Source: Sphingobacteriaceae bacterium
Lineage (GTDB): Bacteria > Bacteroidota > Bacteroidia > B-17B0 > Aurantibacillaceae
Assembly (NCBI GenBank): GCA_947453445.1
Contig: CANGGP010000002.1
Coordinates: forward strand, 62,001 to 126,000
Direction: 5' to 3'
Length of the DNA stretch: 64,000 bases
The translations under genes and the position numbers were made by a program. The notes under the pieces are model-generated. The model saw only the letters and a list, made by a program, of their open reading frames with translations, was not told the DNA's origin and did no database searches. Below, in pieces: positions 56,165 to 64,000 of the stretch; the first letter of the stretch is position 1; every line of letters begins with the position of its first letter.

Positions 56165-58414
56165 TTGAAAAAAATCAATCCCTATATTAAATGGCTTTGG
56201 ATTATTTTACTTAGTCCTGTATTCTTGATTTTACTCGTCGTTTTTTTGGTAAGTAGCGGCACCTTGGGTTCTTTGCCCAAAGTTGATGAATTAATGAACC
56301 CAAAAAATAGCTTGGCCACCATTGTATATAGTGGCGACATGAAAATCATTGGCAAGTATTACAGCGAAAACAGGGTGAACGTAAAGTTTAATGAGATTGA
56401 TCAAGATTTAGTGAATGCTTTGATAGCCACCGAAGACGCTCGATTTTATGAGCATAGTGGGGTTGATGTAAAGGCATTATTACGTTCAATGTTGGGCATT
56501 TTTATGGGCGGCAACAAAGGTGGTGGAAGTACCATTACCCAACAATTGGCCAAAATGATGTTCCCCCGCGAAAAGTTAAGTAAGCCTGAATTGATTATTC
56601 GTAAAGTAAAAGAGTGGATCATTGCCACACGTTTGGAAAAATTATACACCAAAGAAGAAATTTTAGCATTGTATCTCAACAAATATGATTTTTTGAATTT
56701 GGCGGTAGGGATTAAATCTGCTTCTCAAATTTATTTTAACCGCTCACAAGACAGTTTAAAAATTGAACAAGCAGCCATGTTAATTGGGATGGCTAAAAAC
56801 TCGGCCTTGTTTAATCCCATTCGTTTTGAAGCGCGCACCAAACAGCGCCGCAATGTGGTATTGAACCAAATGGTGAAATACGGCTATTTATCGGAACAGA
56901 AATATGATAGTTTAAAGTTACTGCCACTCGATCTATCCTTTCGTCCCGAAAATCACAACGATGGTTTAGCCACATATTTTAGAGAGTATTTACGCGATAA
57001 TTTTTTAGATCATTGGTGCAAAAAACACATCAATCCTGAAACCAATAAACCTTATAACATTTACCACGATGGCTTGCGGATTTACTCAACCATCGATTCA
57101 CGTATGCAACAGTATGCCGAAGAGGCTGTTGCTGAACACATGCGCGAACTGCAAAAGGCTTTTAGCAAAGAATGTTTAAATAAAAAAAATGCGCCCTTTG
57201 CTTGGAACGTTTCTAAACAAGAAATTGAGAGCATGATGAACAGCTCAATCAAACGTAGCGACCGTTACAGAGATTTAAAAGAGCAGGGACTTACGCATGC
57301 GCAGATCATTGCCACTTTCTATCAAAAAGTACCCATGAAGGTGTACAGTTTGCGTGGGGAAATTGACACCATGCTAACGCCATACGATAGTATTAAGTAT
57401 TACAAGAGTTTCTTGCAAACAGGCTTTATGGCCATGGAACCGCAAACCGGCTATGTAAAGGCTTGGGTAGGCGGCATTAATTACAAGCATTTTAAATACG
57501 ATCATGTAAAAGTGAGCAAACGACAAGTGGGTTCTACCTTCAAGCCTTTTGTTTATGCCTTGGCCATTCAAGAAGGATTGTCGCCTTGCCACCAAGTACC
57601 GAATGTAAAAACTTGTATCACTACCGAAACCGGTGAAGACTGGTGCCCGAATAACTCCGACGGACCCAATGACAAAAACATTGGGAAAATGATTACGCTG
57701 AAGAAAGCATTGGCCAATTCAATTAACTATATAACGGCTTGGATCATGAAGCAGTATGGGCCACATGCTGTTGTAAATTTGGTAAAACGTTTGGGTATTA
57801 CATCCGATATTCCCGAAGTGCCCTCGATTTGTTTGGGTACACCGGATATCAGTTTGTATGAAATGGTGGCGGCCAATTCTACTTTTGCGAATAAGGGCAC
57901 TTATATACAGCCAACTTTTATTACACGCATTGAAGATAAAAATGGCAAAGTGCTCGAGGAATTTATTCCAACCAGCGATGAAGTTTTTAGTGAAGAAAAA
58001 GCCTATGCCATGATTCAGTTAATGATGGGTGTAGTTGATGGCGGTACCGGCAGCAGATTACGTTTTAGACACAAATTAAAAAATCAAATAGCAGGTAAAA
58101 CAGGCACCACACAACACAATGCCGATGGATGGTTCATTGGTTTAACCCCTGAATTAGCAGCAGGTGTATGGACAGGTGGTGAAGACAGAAGCATTCATTT
58201 TAATTCGATGGAAGAGGGGCAAGGGGCTTCAATGGCTTTACCAATTTGGGGTAAATTCTTCAACAAGATTTACGCCGACAAAACTTTAAAAATGACAAAA
58301 GCTGATTTCCCACGTCCTAAAAACATGGATCCAAATTTGGAGATGGATTGCAGCAAATACGATGATGATATAGATATTCCTACTAAGGATGATGGTGGAG
58401 GGATATTTGATTAA
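56165..58414 (+). CDS. mrcA: Class A penicillin-binding protein 1A-type
   Basis: Bifunctional enzyme that polymerises and crosslinks peptidoglycan. 749 residues. N-terminal helix (WLWIILLSPVFLILLVVFLVSS). The GT51 domain has ATEDARFYEHSGVDVKALLR (catalytic Glu about 90), GGGSTITQQLAKMMF and KVKEWIIATRLEKLYTKEEILALYLN. The transpeptidase domain has QVGSTFKPFVYALA (Ser about 457), the S-x-N of LANSINYITA, and AGKTGTTQHNADGWFIG (Lys about 645). The C terminus is acidic (KYDDDIDIPTKDDGG). The only usable start is TTG at 56165. It follows rodA after 119 nt and probably has its own promoter. Confidence 0.96.
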   Translation: MKKINPYIKWLWIILLSPVFLILLVVFLVSSGTLGSLPKVDELMNPKNSLATIVYSGDMKIIGKYYSENRVNVKFNEIDQDLVNALIATEDARFYEHSGVDVKALLRSMLGIFMGGNKGGGSTITQQLAKMMFPREKLSKPELIIRKVKEWIIATRLEKLYTKEEILALYLNKYDFLNLAVGIKSASQIYFNRSQDSLKIEQAAMLIGMAKNSALFNPIRFEARTKQRRNVVLNQMVKYGYLSEQKYDSLKLLPLDLSFRPENHNDGLATYFREYLRDNFLDHWCKKHINPETNKPYNIYHDGLRIYSTIDSRMQQYAEEAVAEHMRELQKAFSKECLNKKNAPFAWNVSKQEIESMMNSSIKRSDRYRDLKEQGLTHAQIIATFYQKVPMKVYSLRGEIDTMLTPYDSIKYYKSFLQTGFMAMEPQTGYVKAWVGGINYKHFKYDHVKVSKRQVGSTFKPFVYALAIQEGLSPCHQVPNVKTCITTETGEDWCPNNSDGPNDKNIGKMITLKKALANSINYITAWIMKQYGPHAVVNLVKRLGITSDIPEVPSICLGTPDISLYEMVAANSTFANKGTYIQPTFITRIEDKNGKVLEEFIPTSDEVFSEEKAYAMIQLMMGVVDGGTGSRLRFRHKLKNQIAGKTGTTQHNADGWFIGLTPELAAGVWTGGEDRSIHFNSMEEGQGASMALPIWGKFFNKIYADKTLKMTKADFPRPKNMDPNLEMDCSKYDDDIDIPTKDDGGGIFD

Positions 58415-58451
58415 AATGATGAATTTTATTTTTATTTGAATATATTGTATT

Positions 58452-59165
58452 ATGATAAACAGAGAAGTAAAAAATGCTGAAGAAGCATTAAAGGATATAA
58501 AAGATGGCATGACCTTGATGGTTGGCGGATTTGGTTTATGCGGTATTCCCGAAAATAGCATTAATCAATTGGTAAAAATGGGCGTTAAGAATTTAACCTG
58601 TATTAGCAATAATGCCGGGGTTGATGATTTTGGCTTGGGTTTGTTGTTGCAAACCAAACAAATAAAAAAAATGATTTCAAGCTACGTTGGTGAAAACGAT
58701 GAATTTGAACGACAAATGCTAAGCGGTGAATTAGAAGTTGAATTGGTGCCACAAGGCACTTTGGCTACACGCTGTTTGGCTGCCGGATATGGTATGCCTG
58801 TGATTTTCACACCTGCGGGCGTTGGCACTGAAGTGGCCATTGGCAAAGAGGTGCGCAAATTTACTTACCAAGGCGAGGAAAAGGATTATTTGATGGAAAA
58901 AGCTTTTGAAGCCGATTTTGCCATTGTAAAAGCTTGGAAAGGCGATACCGCCGGCAATTTAATTTATAAAAGCACCGCCCGTAATTTTAATCCCATGATG
59001 GCCATGGCTGGCAAGATAACGGTTGCCGAAGTAGAGCATTTAGTTCCGGCAGGAGAATTAGATCCTGATCAAATTCATACACCGGGCATTTATGTACACC
59101 GTATTTTTCAAGGTCAACATTATGAAAAACGGATTGAGCAGCGAACCGTTCGTAAAAGCGCATAA
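58452..59165 (+). CDS. scoA: 3-oxoacid CoA-transferase, subunit A
   Basis: 237 residues, alpha subunit of the family I CoA-transferases: [86 protein letters not shown] and [24 protein letters not shown]. It transfers CoA from succinyl-CoA to acetoacetate or similar acids. The catalytic Glu is in subunit B, which normally follows directly; here the next gene is an unrelated DUF2079 membrane protein. The subunit must find its partner elsewhere, or the pair has been split. It starts 37 nt after the PBP gene. Confidence 0.93.
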   Translation: MINREVKNAEEALKDIKDGMTLMVGGFGLCGIPENSINQLVKMGVKNLTCISNNAGVDDFGLGLLLQTKQIKKMISSYVGENDEFERQMLSGELEVELVPQGTLATRCLAAGYGMPVIFTPAGVGTEVAIGKEVRKFTYQGEEKDYLMEKAFEADFAIVKAWKGDTAGNLIYKSTARNFNPMMAMAGKITVAEVEHLVPAGELDPDQIHTPGIYVHRIFQGQHYEKRIEQRTVRKSA

Positions 59166-59170
59166 TCTTT

Positions 59171-60658
59171 TTGAAGCCGGAAGCAAATAAAAGCCAATTC
59201 TTTCTCATATTAAAAGGAGTGGTTTTTTTCTTGGCTTTCCTTCAACTTTATATTGTTCTTTTTAACCACTATAATTTTCGAACTTTCACTTTCGATTACG
59301 GCGTTTATAATTTTGCCTTTTTCGACTTCGCGCATTGGCGGCTTTCAAACTGCCCGATGTCGCTGGTTTTCGATAGTAGATCTAATTTTCTTCAAGATCA
59401 TTTCTCATTAACCTTGCCATTGTTGTCGCCTTTTTTTTGGCTTTTTAAATTTTTTACAGGCACTTATACCTTATTGATTTTACAGTGGTTGTTCATCATT
59501 TATGGTGCTTGGGCCACATATCGTTTGGTTGAATTAAAGTGTAATCAAAAGGAACTCGCGCTCTTGTCGCTTTTGTATTACTTTGTACTTTATGGCAGGT
59601 ATTCTTCATTGCAAAACGACTGCAACCTTGCCATTATTGGCGCTGCGATGATTCCGGTTTTTCTTTATTATTTTGAGGCAAAAAAAACATGGCCTGCTTT
59701 TTTAGCCTTCAGTTTTTTAGTAATCAATCGCGAAGATTTTTCATTGTGCTTAATTTTTGTTTCTCTTTTCTTAGCTTACAATCACCGCAAGGATAGAAAG
59801 TTGTTTCGCTTGTCTTTTTTATTTTTATTTCTTTCGGTGCTTTCATTTATATGCATTTTTCAAATATTAATTCCTTTGGTGGAAGGGCAAAATAATAAGT
59901 ACAAATTGTTCGAATATTCAATTTTGGGTGCAAATCCCAAAGAGGCCCTTCAATTCATAATACTTCATCCGATTCAAACCATAAAATATTTGTTTGTGAA
60001 TCATACAAACGAACCTTACAGCGATAATATTAAAATGGCTTTTTATTTAGTATACGGCATTTCAGGAGGGGTATTGCTTTTGTGGCGACCCATTTACCTT
60101 GTTTTTTTATTGCCATTTATCGCAAAAAAAATGTTCAACGATTACAATAACCGATGGGGTTACGAAATGTACTACAGCATTGAAATTGCCACTTGTTTGC
60201 CCTTGTTGGTATTCACCATAATTGGTGAAAAGTTTTCTCCCAAATGGCGCATTCCCGCCGGTTTTTCAGTTTTGCTTTTTGCCTTAACTGTCACTATTTA
60301 TTGTTTATCAATTGCCAATTATCCGAATCCGTATCAAAAGTTTAACGTCCTTAAAGCCGATTATTACACAGTTGATGCTGAAACCAGATTGGCACATTAC
60401 ATGATTAATCAAATACCGGATGATGCTGCCGTAAGTGCCTCCAGTCGTGTATTGCCCCATTTAGCCTACAGAGAAAATATATACCATTTTCCTGATATAC
60501 GAAATGCCAAATATGTTTGCCTTATGAAAGAAGGAGACACTTACCCGTATTCAAAAACGAAATTCGATTCTACTTGGAAAAGTATGTTGCTTAAAGGTGA
60601 ATGGATCGTGCAATATGATTTGAACAACTTTTTATTGATGCGCCGCAAAAGCCAATAA
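59171..60658 (+). CDS. DUF2079 multi-pass membrane protein
   Basis: 495 residues, about ten membrane helices (ILKGVVFFLAFLQLYIVLF, FFWLFKFFTGTYTLLILQWLFIIYG, LALLSLLYYFVLY, LFLFLSVLSFICIFQILIPL, VYGISGGVLLLWRPIYLVFLLPFI, IPAGFSVLLFALTVTIYCLS). The FDYGVYNFAFFDFAHW segment and LVFDSRSNFLQDHFS after the first helix fit DUF2079, a GT-C-like fold with the charged loop at that place. A soluble C-terminal part has SASSRVLPHLAYRENIYHFPDI. It starts with TTG, 5 nt after scoA. Likely a membrane glycosyltransferase or sugar-polymer enzyme; donor and acceptor unknown. Confidence 0.8.
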   Translation: MKPEANKSQFFLILKGVVFFLAFLQLYIVLFNHYNFRTFTFDYGVYNFAFFDFAHWRLSNCPMSLVFDSRSNFLQDHFSLTLPLLSPFFWLFKFFTGTYTLLILQWLFIIYGAWATYRLVELKCNQKELALLSLLYYFVLYGRYSSLQNDCNLAIIGAAMIPVFLYYFEAKKTWPAFLAFSFLVINREDFSLCLIFVSLFLAYNHRKDRKLFRLSFLFLFLSVLSFICIFQILIPLVEGQNNKYKLFEYSILGANPKEALQFIILHPIQTIKYLFVNHTNEPYSDNIKMAFYLVYGISGGVLLLWRPIYLVFLLPFIAKKMFNDYNNRWGYEMYYSIEIATCLPLLVFTIIGEKFSPKWRIPAGFSVLLFALTVTIYCLSIANYPNPYQKFNVLKADYYTVDAETRLAHYMINQIPDDAAVSASSRVLPHLAYRENIYHFPDIRNAKYVCLMKEGDTYPYSKTKFDSTWKSMLLKGEWIVQYDLNNFLLMRRKSQ

Positions 60659-60728
60659 ATTAGCCTTGTCTGCTCGTATTAAGTGTGTCCGTAAAAATTG
60701 CTATTTTTGAACTTTATAGCTTCAAAAG

Positions 60729-62339
60729 ATGGTCCAAAACCCGAATAGGTTTAAAATAAATTTCGATGCACGTTTGCTGTTTTTTGGGCTAATCATTGGT
60801 CTCTTCTTCATAAATTATTATTCAAAAACCATGTTTTTTCGGCCAAGCGGCACGCACCAATGGCGCCAAGCCGATTGCCTTTCAATTGCAAAAAACTATT
60901 ACGAAGAAGGCATGCACTTTTTTGAACCTAAAATTCATTACGCCGGGGTGAGCAACGGTAAAGCTGTGAGTGAATGCCCTTTGCTCAATTACTCGGCCGC
61001 CGCGCTTTGGAAAGTATTTGGCGAAAAGGAATTTATTTACCGTTTATTGGAGTATTTCATTTTTATCATCGCCATGTATGTTTTTTTTATTGGCATGCTT
61101 AAAAAATTTGCATCGCCTTTGCTGGCTTTTTTTAGTGTTGGCTTGTTACTTACTTCTCCATTATTAGTGTTTTACAGTTTAAATTTTATTGCCGATGTGC
61201 CGGCCTTATCCATTGGCATTATTAGCTTTTGTTTGTTTTATCGGTTTTACGAAAACAAACAGATGAAATATTTTTATTCGGCTTTATTTTTCGGCACCTT
61301 AGCAGTGTTGCTCAAGGCCAGCGCCCTCATGGGTTTAGGTATTTTGTTTTTTTTCAGTCTACTCGATTTATTCGGATTAACACAAAAATTTAAAACAGAA
61401 AAATTATTCAGCAAAAAAGTAATGCCCGGCATCGCATTGTTTTTGTCGGCCTTCATTTTAGTGGCTTGGTACAAATTCGCCTTGCAATACAATAACAATA
61501 ATAACAATAACGTTTTTCTCTTAACCGTATTACCAATCTGGGAATTGGATCAGGTTGAAATCATTAAAAATTTAAAGTTGTTGTTTAATGTTTTGTTTCC
61601 GGTGTTTTTAAATAAGCCAACATTGTTTTTGTTCTTGGTCATCGTGTTATTTGTCATCGCTAAGTTTAAGCAGCTTCCTGTCTTTCTTAAATATGCTTTT
61701 GTTTTTACTGCGGTGTTTTTTCTCGCATACCTTTTGTTCTTTTTTCAAGTTTTTAGCGTACACGACTATTACCTAAGCAACCTGATGATTTTTCCCGTGG
61801 TGGCACTTTTTTGTTTTGCCGATTTGATTGTCAAGAGTGAATGGTTAATCAATAACAAAACTTTTGCCCGTTCTTTTTTGATTCTATTTTTACTTTTTAA
61901 TTCGATGCATGCAGCCGCCATTTACCGTTTGCGAATGATTGAAGATGATAAATTGGCAAGCTGGTTTCCTTTTGTGAGTGCGGAGGATGAGAACCTCGCA
62001 AAATACTTATTTTGGGATTATGGTAACGCCATCAAACGCATCGAAAATTTCGGTCCGGTTTTAAGGGCACATGGCATTAAAAGAGAAGATAAAGTCATCA
62101 GCACACCCGATCAGAGTTTTGATATTTCACTCTATTTTATGGATCAAAAAGGATATACCATCGCAAAGCACCATTTTATTGAAGATACTTTGGTATTGGA
62201 GAAGGGGATGAAAAATAAAGCACAGTATTTGATTATGAGCGATACAACGCTAAAAGCGCAACGCACCTTTCAACGTATGGCCAATCGCCTAGAACCGTTT
62301 TTTATCGAAAACAAAGTGCAGGTATTTAAAATAAAATAA
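60729..62339 (+). CDS. GT39/ArnT-like membrane glycosyltransferase family protein
   Basis: 536 residues, about 11 membrane helices. The first outer loop contains RPSGTHQWRQADCLSIAKNYYEEGMHFFEP, a pattern typical of bacterial PMT/ArnT-like (GT-C) enzymes with conserved His, Trp, Arg and Asp. It is followed by VSECPLLNYSAAALWKVFGEKEFIYRLL. A short run of seven Asn (FALQYNNNNNNNVF) sits in a predicted outer loop near residue 255. The C-terminal soluble region is about 120 residues (DKVISTPDQSFDISLYFMDQKGYTI). The donor is probably a polyprenyl-phosphate sugar by analogy. It is separated by 70 nt from the DUF2079 gene and by 4 nt from the MBOAT gene. Confidence 0.82.
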   Translation: MVQNPNRFKINFDARLLFFGLIIGLFFINYYSKTMFFRPSGTHQWRQADCLSIAKNYYEEGMHFFEPKIHYAGVSNGKAVSECPLLNYSAAALWKVFGEKEFIYRLLEYFIFIIAMYVFFIGMLKKFASPLLAFFSVGLLLTSPLLVFYSLNFIADVPALSIGIISFCLFYRFYENKQMKYFYSALFFGTLAVLLKASALMGLGILFFFSLLDLFGLTQKFKTEKLFSKKVMPGIALFLSAFILVAWYKFALQYNNNNNNNVFLLTVLPIWELDQVEIIKNLKLLFNVLFPVFLNKPTLFLFLVIVLFVIAKFKQLPVFLKYAFVFTAVFFLAYLLFFFQVFSVHDYYLSNLMIFPVVALFCFADLIVKSEWLINNKTFARSFLILFLLFNSMHAAAIYRLRMIEDDKLASWFPFVSAEDENLAKYLFWDYGNAIKRIENFGPVLRAHGIKREDKVISTPDQSFDISLYFMDQKGYTIAKHHFIEDTLVLEKGMKNKAQYLIMSDTTLKAQRTFQRMANRLEPFFIENKVQVFKIK

Positions 62340-62343
62340 TCGG

Positions 62344-63750
62344 ATGTTATTTAACTCACTTTCATTTCTTGTTTTTTTACCGATTGTAGTTCTTCTGTAT
62401 TATCTGATTGCGCCCAAGTACCGATGGCTTCTTATCTTCATTGCGAGTTGTTATTTTTACATGGCCTTTGTGCCCGAGTACATTCTCATTTTGTTTTTTC
62501 TCATTTTGGTTGATTACTTTGCGGCAATACTTATCGAAAGAAATCAAGGCCACAAACGCAAACTGTTCTTAATTGCCAGTTTAACTTGCAACATACTTTT
62601 ATTATTTTTTTTCAAATATTTTAATTTTGCCAATCAAAATTTAGAGGCATTTGGGTCTTTGTTTTCATTACACATAAAACCCTCGCACCTCAATATTATT
62701 CTGCCCATCGGTTTGTCTTTTCATACTTTTCAATCCATGGGTTATACCATCGAAGTATACCGTGGTAAACAAAGGGCAGAAAAGCATTTGGGTTATTTTG
62801 CAAATTATGTTTTGTTCTTCCCCCAAATGGTGGCAGGACCAATCGAGCGGTTTCAAACACTCGGCAATGCTTTAAAAGCAGAGCACCGACCTTTGCTTGA
62901 AAATTTTAAATCCGGATTGCGTTTGATTTTATTTGGACTCTTTATCAAAATGGTAATCGCCGATAATTTGGCCCCGCATGTAAATTTAATTTATGATGCT
63001 CCGCTGCAACACAGTGGCGCTGAGGTTTTAATGGCCATTATTTTTTTCTCGTTTCAAATTTATGCCGATTTTTTTGGATACTCCACCATTGCATTGGGTT
63101 CAGCAAAATTATTGGGAATTGATATCATGGATAATTTTAAAACGCCTTACTTATCGAAAAGCATTTCAGAATTTTGGTCACGATGGCATATTTCTTTAAG
63201 TACCTGGTTTAGAGATTATGTTTACATTACTTTAGGCGGCAATAAGGTTTCATTACCCAAATGGACTTTCAACATCCTTGTAGTGTTCGCCATCAGTGGT
63301 TTATGGCATGGTGCCAGTTGGACCTTTGTCGTTTGGGGCTTATTGCATGGCCTATTGCGTGTAATGGAAAGTTATTTTTCGAAGCTATTCAATTTTAAAG
63401 CCAAGGATAAATGGAACATAATTTCGGTGTTTTTAACGCTGAAAACCTTTGCACTGTGCGCACTTATATGGGTGTTTTTTAGAGCAGAGTCATTTGCCAA
63501 AGCCATGGATATATTTTCCGCATTAACACACAATCCTTTTTTTGGATTGAAATGGCATGAACTTGCCTTTCCGCTCTTATTAATCCTTATCATGATTATT
63601 TGGGATATGGCATTGTACACAAAACGCTTCGATCATTTTATGGATGAACACAAAGCACCTGTGAGATGGCTTATTTACAGCGGATTATTGTTTTTACTTT
63701 TGGCAATGGCAGGCACTCAAAAATTTAATTTTATTTATTTTCAATTTTAA
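62344..63750 (+). CDS. MBOAT-family O-acyltransferase, AlgI-like
   Basis: 468 residues, about 11-12 membrane helices. The MBOAT signature is present: QMVAGPIERFQTLG, FKSGLRLILFGLFIKMVIADNLAPHVN, FWSRWHISLSTWFRDYVYITLGGNK, and the catalytic His in ISGLWHGASWTFVVWGLLHGLLRV near 322. Such enzymes pass acyl (often acetyl) groups across the membrane to a surface sugar polymer, with an SGNH-type partner completing the transfer. The next gene, starting directly at the stop, looks like such a partner. The context with GT-C-like genes upstream points to decoration of a cell-surface polysaccharide. Which polymer is unknown. Confidence 0.92.
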   Translation: MLFNSLSFLVFLPIVVLLYYLIAPKYRWLLIFIASCYFYMAFVPEYILILFFLILVDYFAAILIERNQGHKRKLFLIASLTCNILLLFFFKYFNFANQNLEAFGSLFSLHIKPSHLNIILPIGLSFHTFQSMGYTIEVYRGKQRAEKHLGYFANYVLFFPQMVAGPIERFQTLGNALKAEHRPLLENFKSGLRLILFGLFIKMVIADNLAPHVNLIYDAPLQHSGAEVLMAIIFFSFQIYADFFGYSTIALGSAKLLGIDIMDNFKTPYLSKSISEFWSRWHISLSTWFRDYVYITLGGNKVSLPKWTFNILVVFAISGLWHGASWTFVVWGLLHGLLRVMESYFSKLFNFKAKDKWNIISVFLTLKTFALCALIWVFFRAESFAKAMDIFSALTHNPFFGLKWHELAFPLLLILIMIIWDMALYTKRFDHFMDEHKAPVRWLIYSGLLFLLLAMAGTQKFNFIYFQF

Positions 63751-64000
63751 ATGATCAAATCTATTGCCATAAAATTTCTGCTCTTGCTTTCCATTTTTTG
63801 TGGCTTGAATATTATCTATACGCATACTTTTTATCAAAGCGATTTAGTAAAGTACGCCAAAGAAGATCTAGACATAAAACAATCACAAGAAAATACTGAT
63901 GTTTATTATTTTGGCGAGTCATCAAATATTACCTATGCGCCCGACGATTCAACGCAAGCAAGTATTTCGTCGCTTTGTAATTTGTTTTATCCGCAGTTAA
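63751..64000 (+). CDS. Putative AlgJ/SGNH-like partner of the MBOAT acyltransferase, 3' end beyond window
   Basis: The ATG directly follows the MBOAT stop (TAAATG), so coupled translation is likely. Eighty-three codons are visible. An N-terminal membrane helix (IAIKFLLLLSIFCGLNIIY) precedes an outer segment that contains YYFGESSNITYAPDD. A Gly-Glu-Ser near the start of a soluble domain resembles block I of SGNH-type esterase/acyltransferases (the usual GDS), but the rest of the domain lies outside the window. The role as acyl acceptor or transferase partner is inferred from position. Confidence 0.6.
   Translation, partial: MIKSIAIKFLLLLSIFCGLNIIYTHTFYQSDLVKYAKEDLDIKQSQENTDVYYFGESSNITYAPDDSTQASISSLCNLFYPQL

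Overview
The window is a chromosomal segment of a Bacteroidota bacterium; the order cannot be fixed from sequence alone. Three things support this. Six large secreted proteins carry the C-terminal sorting domain of the type IX secretion system (T9SS), which is restricted to this phylum. Several promoters match the phylum-specific pattern TTTG-N18-20-TAnnTTTG. The gene set also fits: type-2 ferredoxin-NADP reductase, a group III truncated globin, a PEP-independent membrane pyrophosphatase, and a type of arginine decarboxylase common in this phylum. Base composition looks like roughly 40% GC by eye. I see no prophage, integrase, transposase, CRISPR array, rRNA or tRNA.

Layout. 1-2745 (minus): overlapping xth-ispD-polX, with polX cut by the window edge. 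2803-4644: T9SS cargo. 4752-7523: membrane pyrophosphatase fused to a YceI-like domain. 7712-11570 (plus): a disulfide-less flavoprotein and a histidine kinase/response regulator pair. 11639-13951: secreted zinc protease. 14179-15389: a small lipoprotein and an ORF6N-domain gene. 15614-19243 (minus): class Ia ribonucleotide reductase, nrdB then nrdA. 19605-21225 (plus): a sigma-like factor, a one-pass membrane protein and a truncated globin with start/stop overlaps. 21226-23904: T9SS beta-propeller. 24006-27468: kynureninase, a DUF3108 protein and an acyltransferase. 27615-33239 (plus): gyrB, DUF1801, a glycosyltransferase and a transglutaminase-like protein. 33247-34257: ferredoxin-NADP reductase. 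34388-42854: a T9SS propeller, fmt, the HU gene and two tandem paralogous T9SS proteins. 42884-48784: aminotransferase, SprT-like protease, nadE, ybaB, gamma carbonic anhydrase, a four-copy 118-bp tandem repeat, an enoyl-CoA hydratase and arginase. 48885-50282: arginine decarboxylase, divergent from arginase. 50379-58414: the elongasome block mreB-mreC-mreD-mrdA-rodA followed by a class A PBP. 58452-64000: a CoA-transferase alpha subunit without its partner, then an envelope cluster (DUF2079, GT39-like, MBOAT acyltransferase, partial SGNH-like partner).

How the genes work together. The mre/PBP/RodA block builds the rod-shaped side wall. The cluster at the right edge looks like glycosyl transfer plus O-acylation of a surface polymer. 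The arginase/arginine decarboxylase pair competes for arginine and shares an intergenic region holding a perfect 11-bp-arm inverted repeat, a candidate operator.

The observations most worth a second look are: the pyrophosphatase-YceI fusion; a PolX whose polymerase site has decayed while its PHP phosphoesterase site is intact; the sigma/membrane protein/globin cassette; the flavoprotein that lacks the E3 redox cysteines; the 118-bp repeat array that overlaps a gene's 3' end and shares a core with a palindrome about 31 kb away; and the arginine-region operator candidate.
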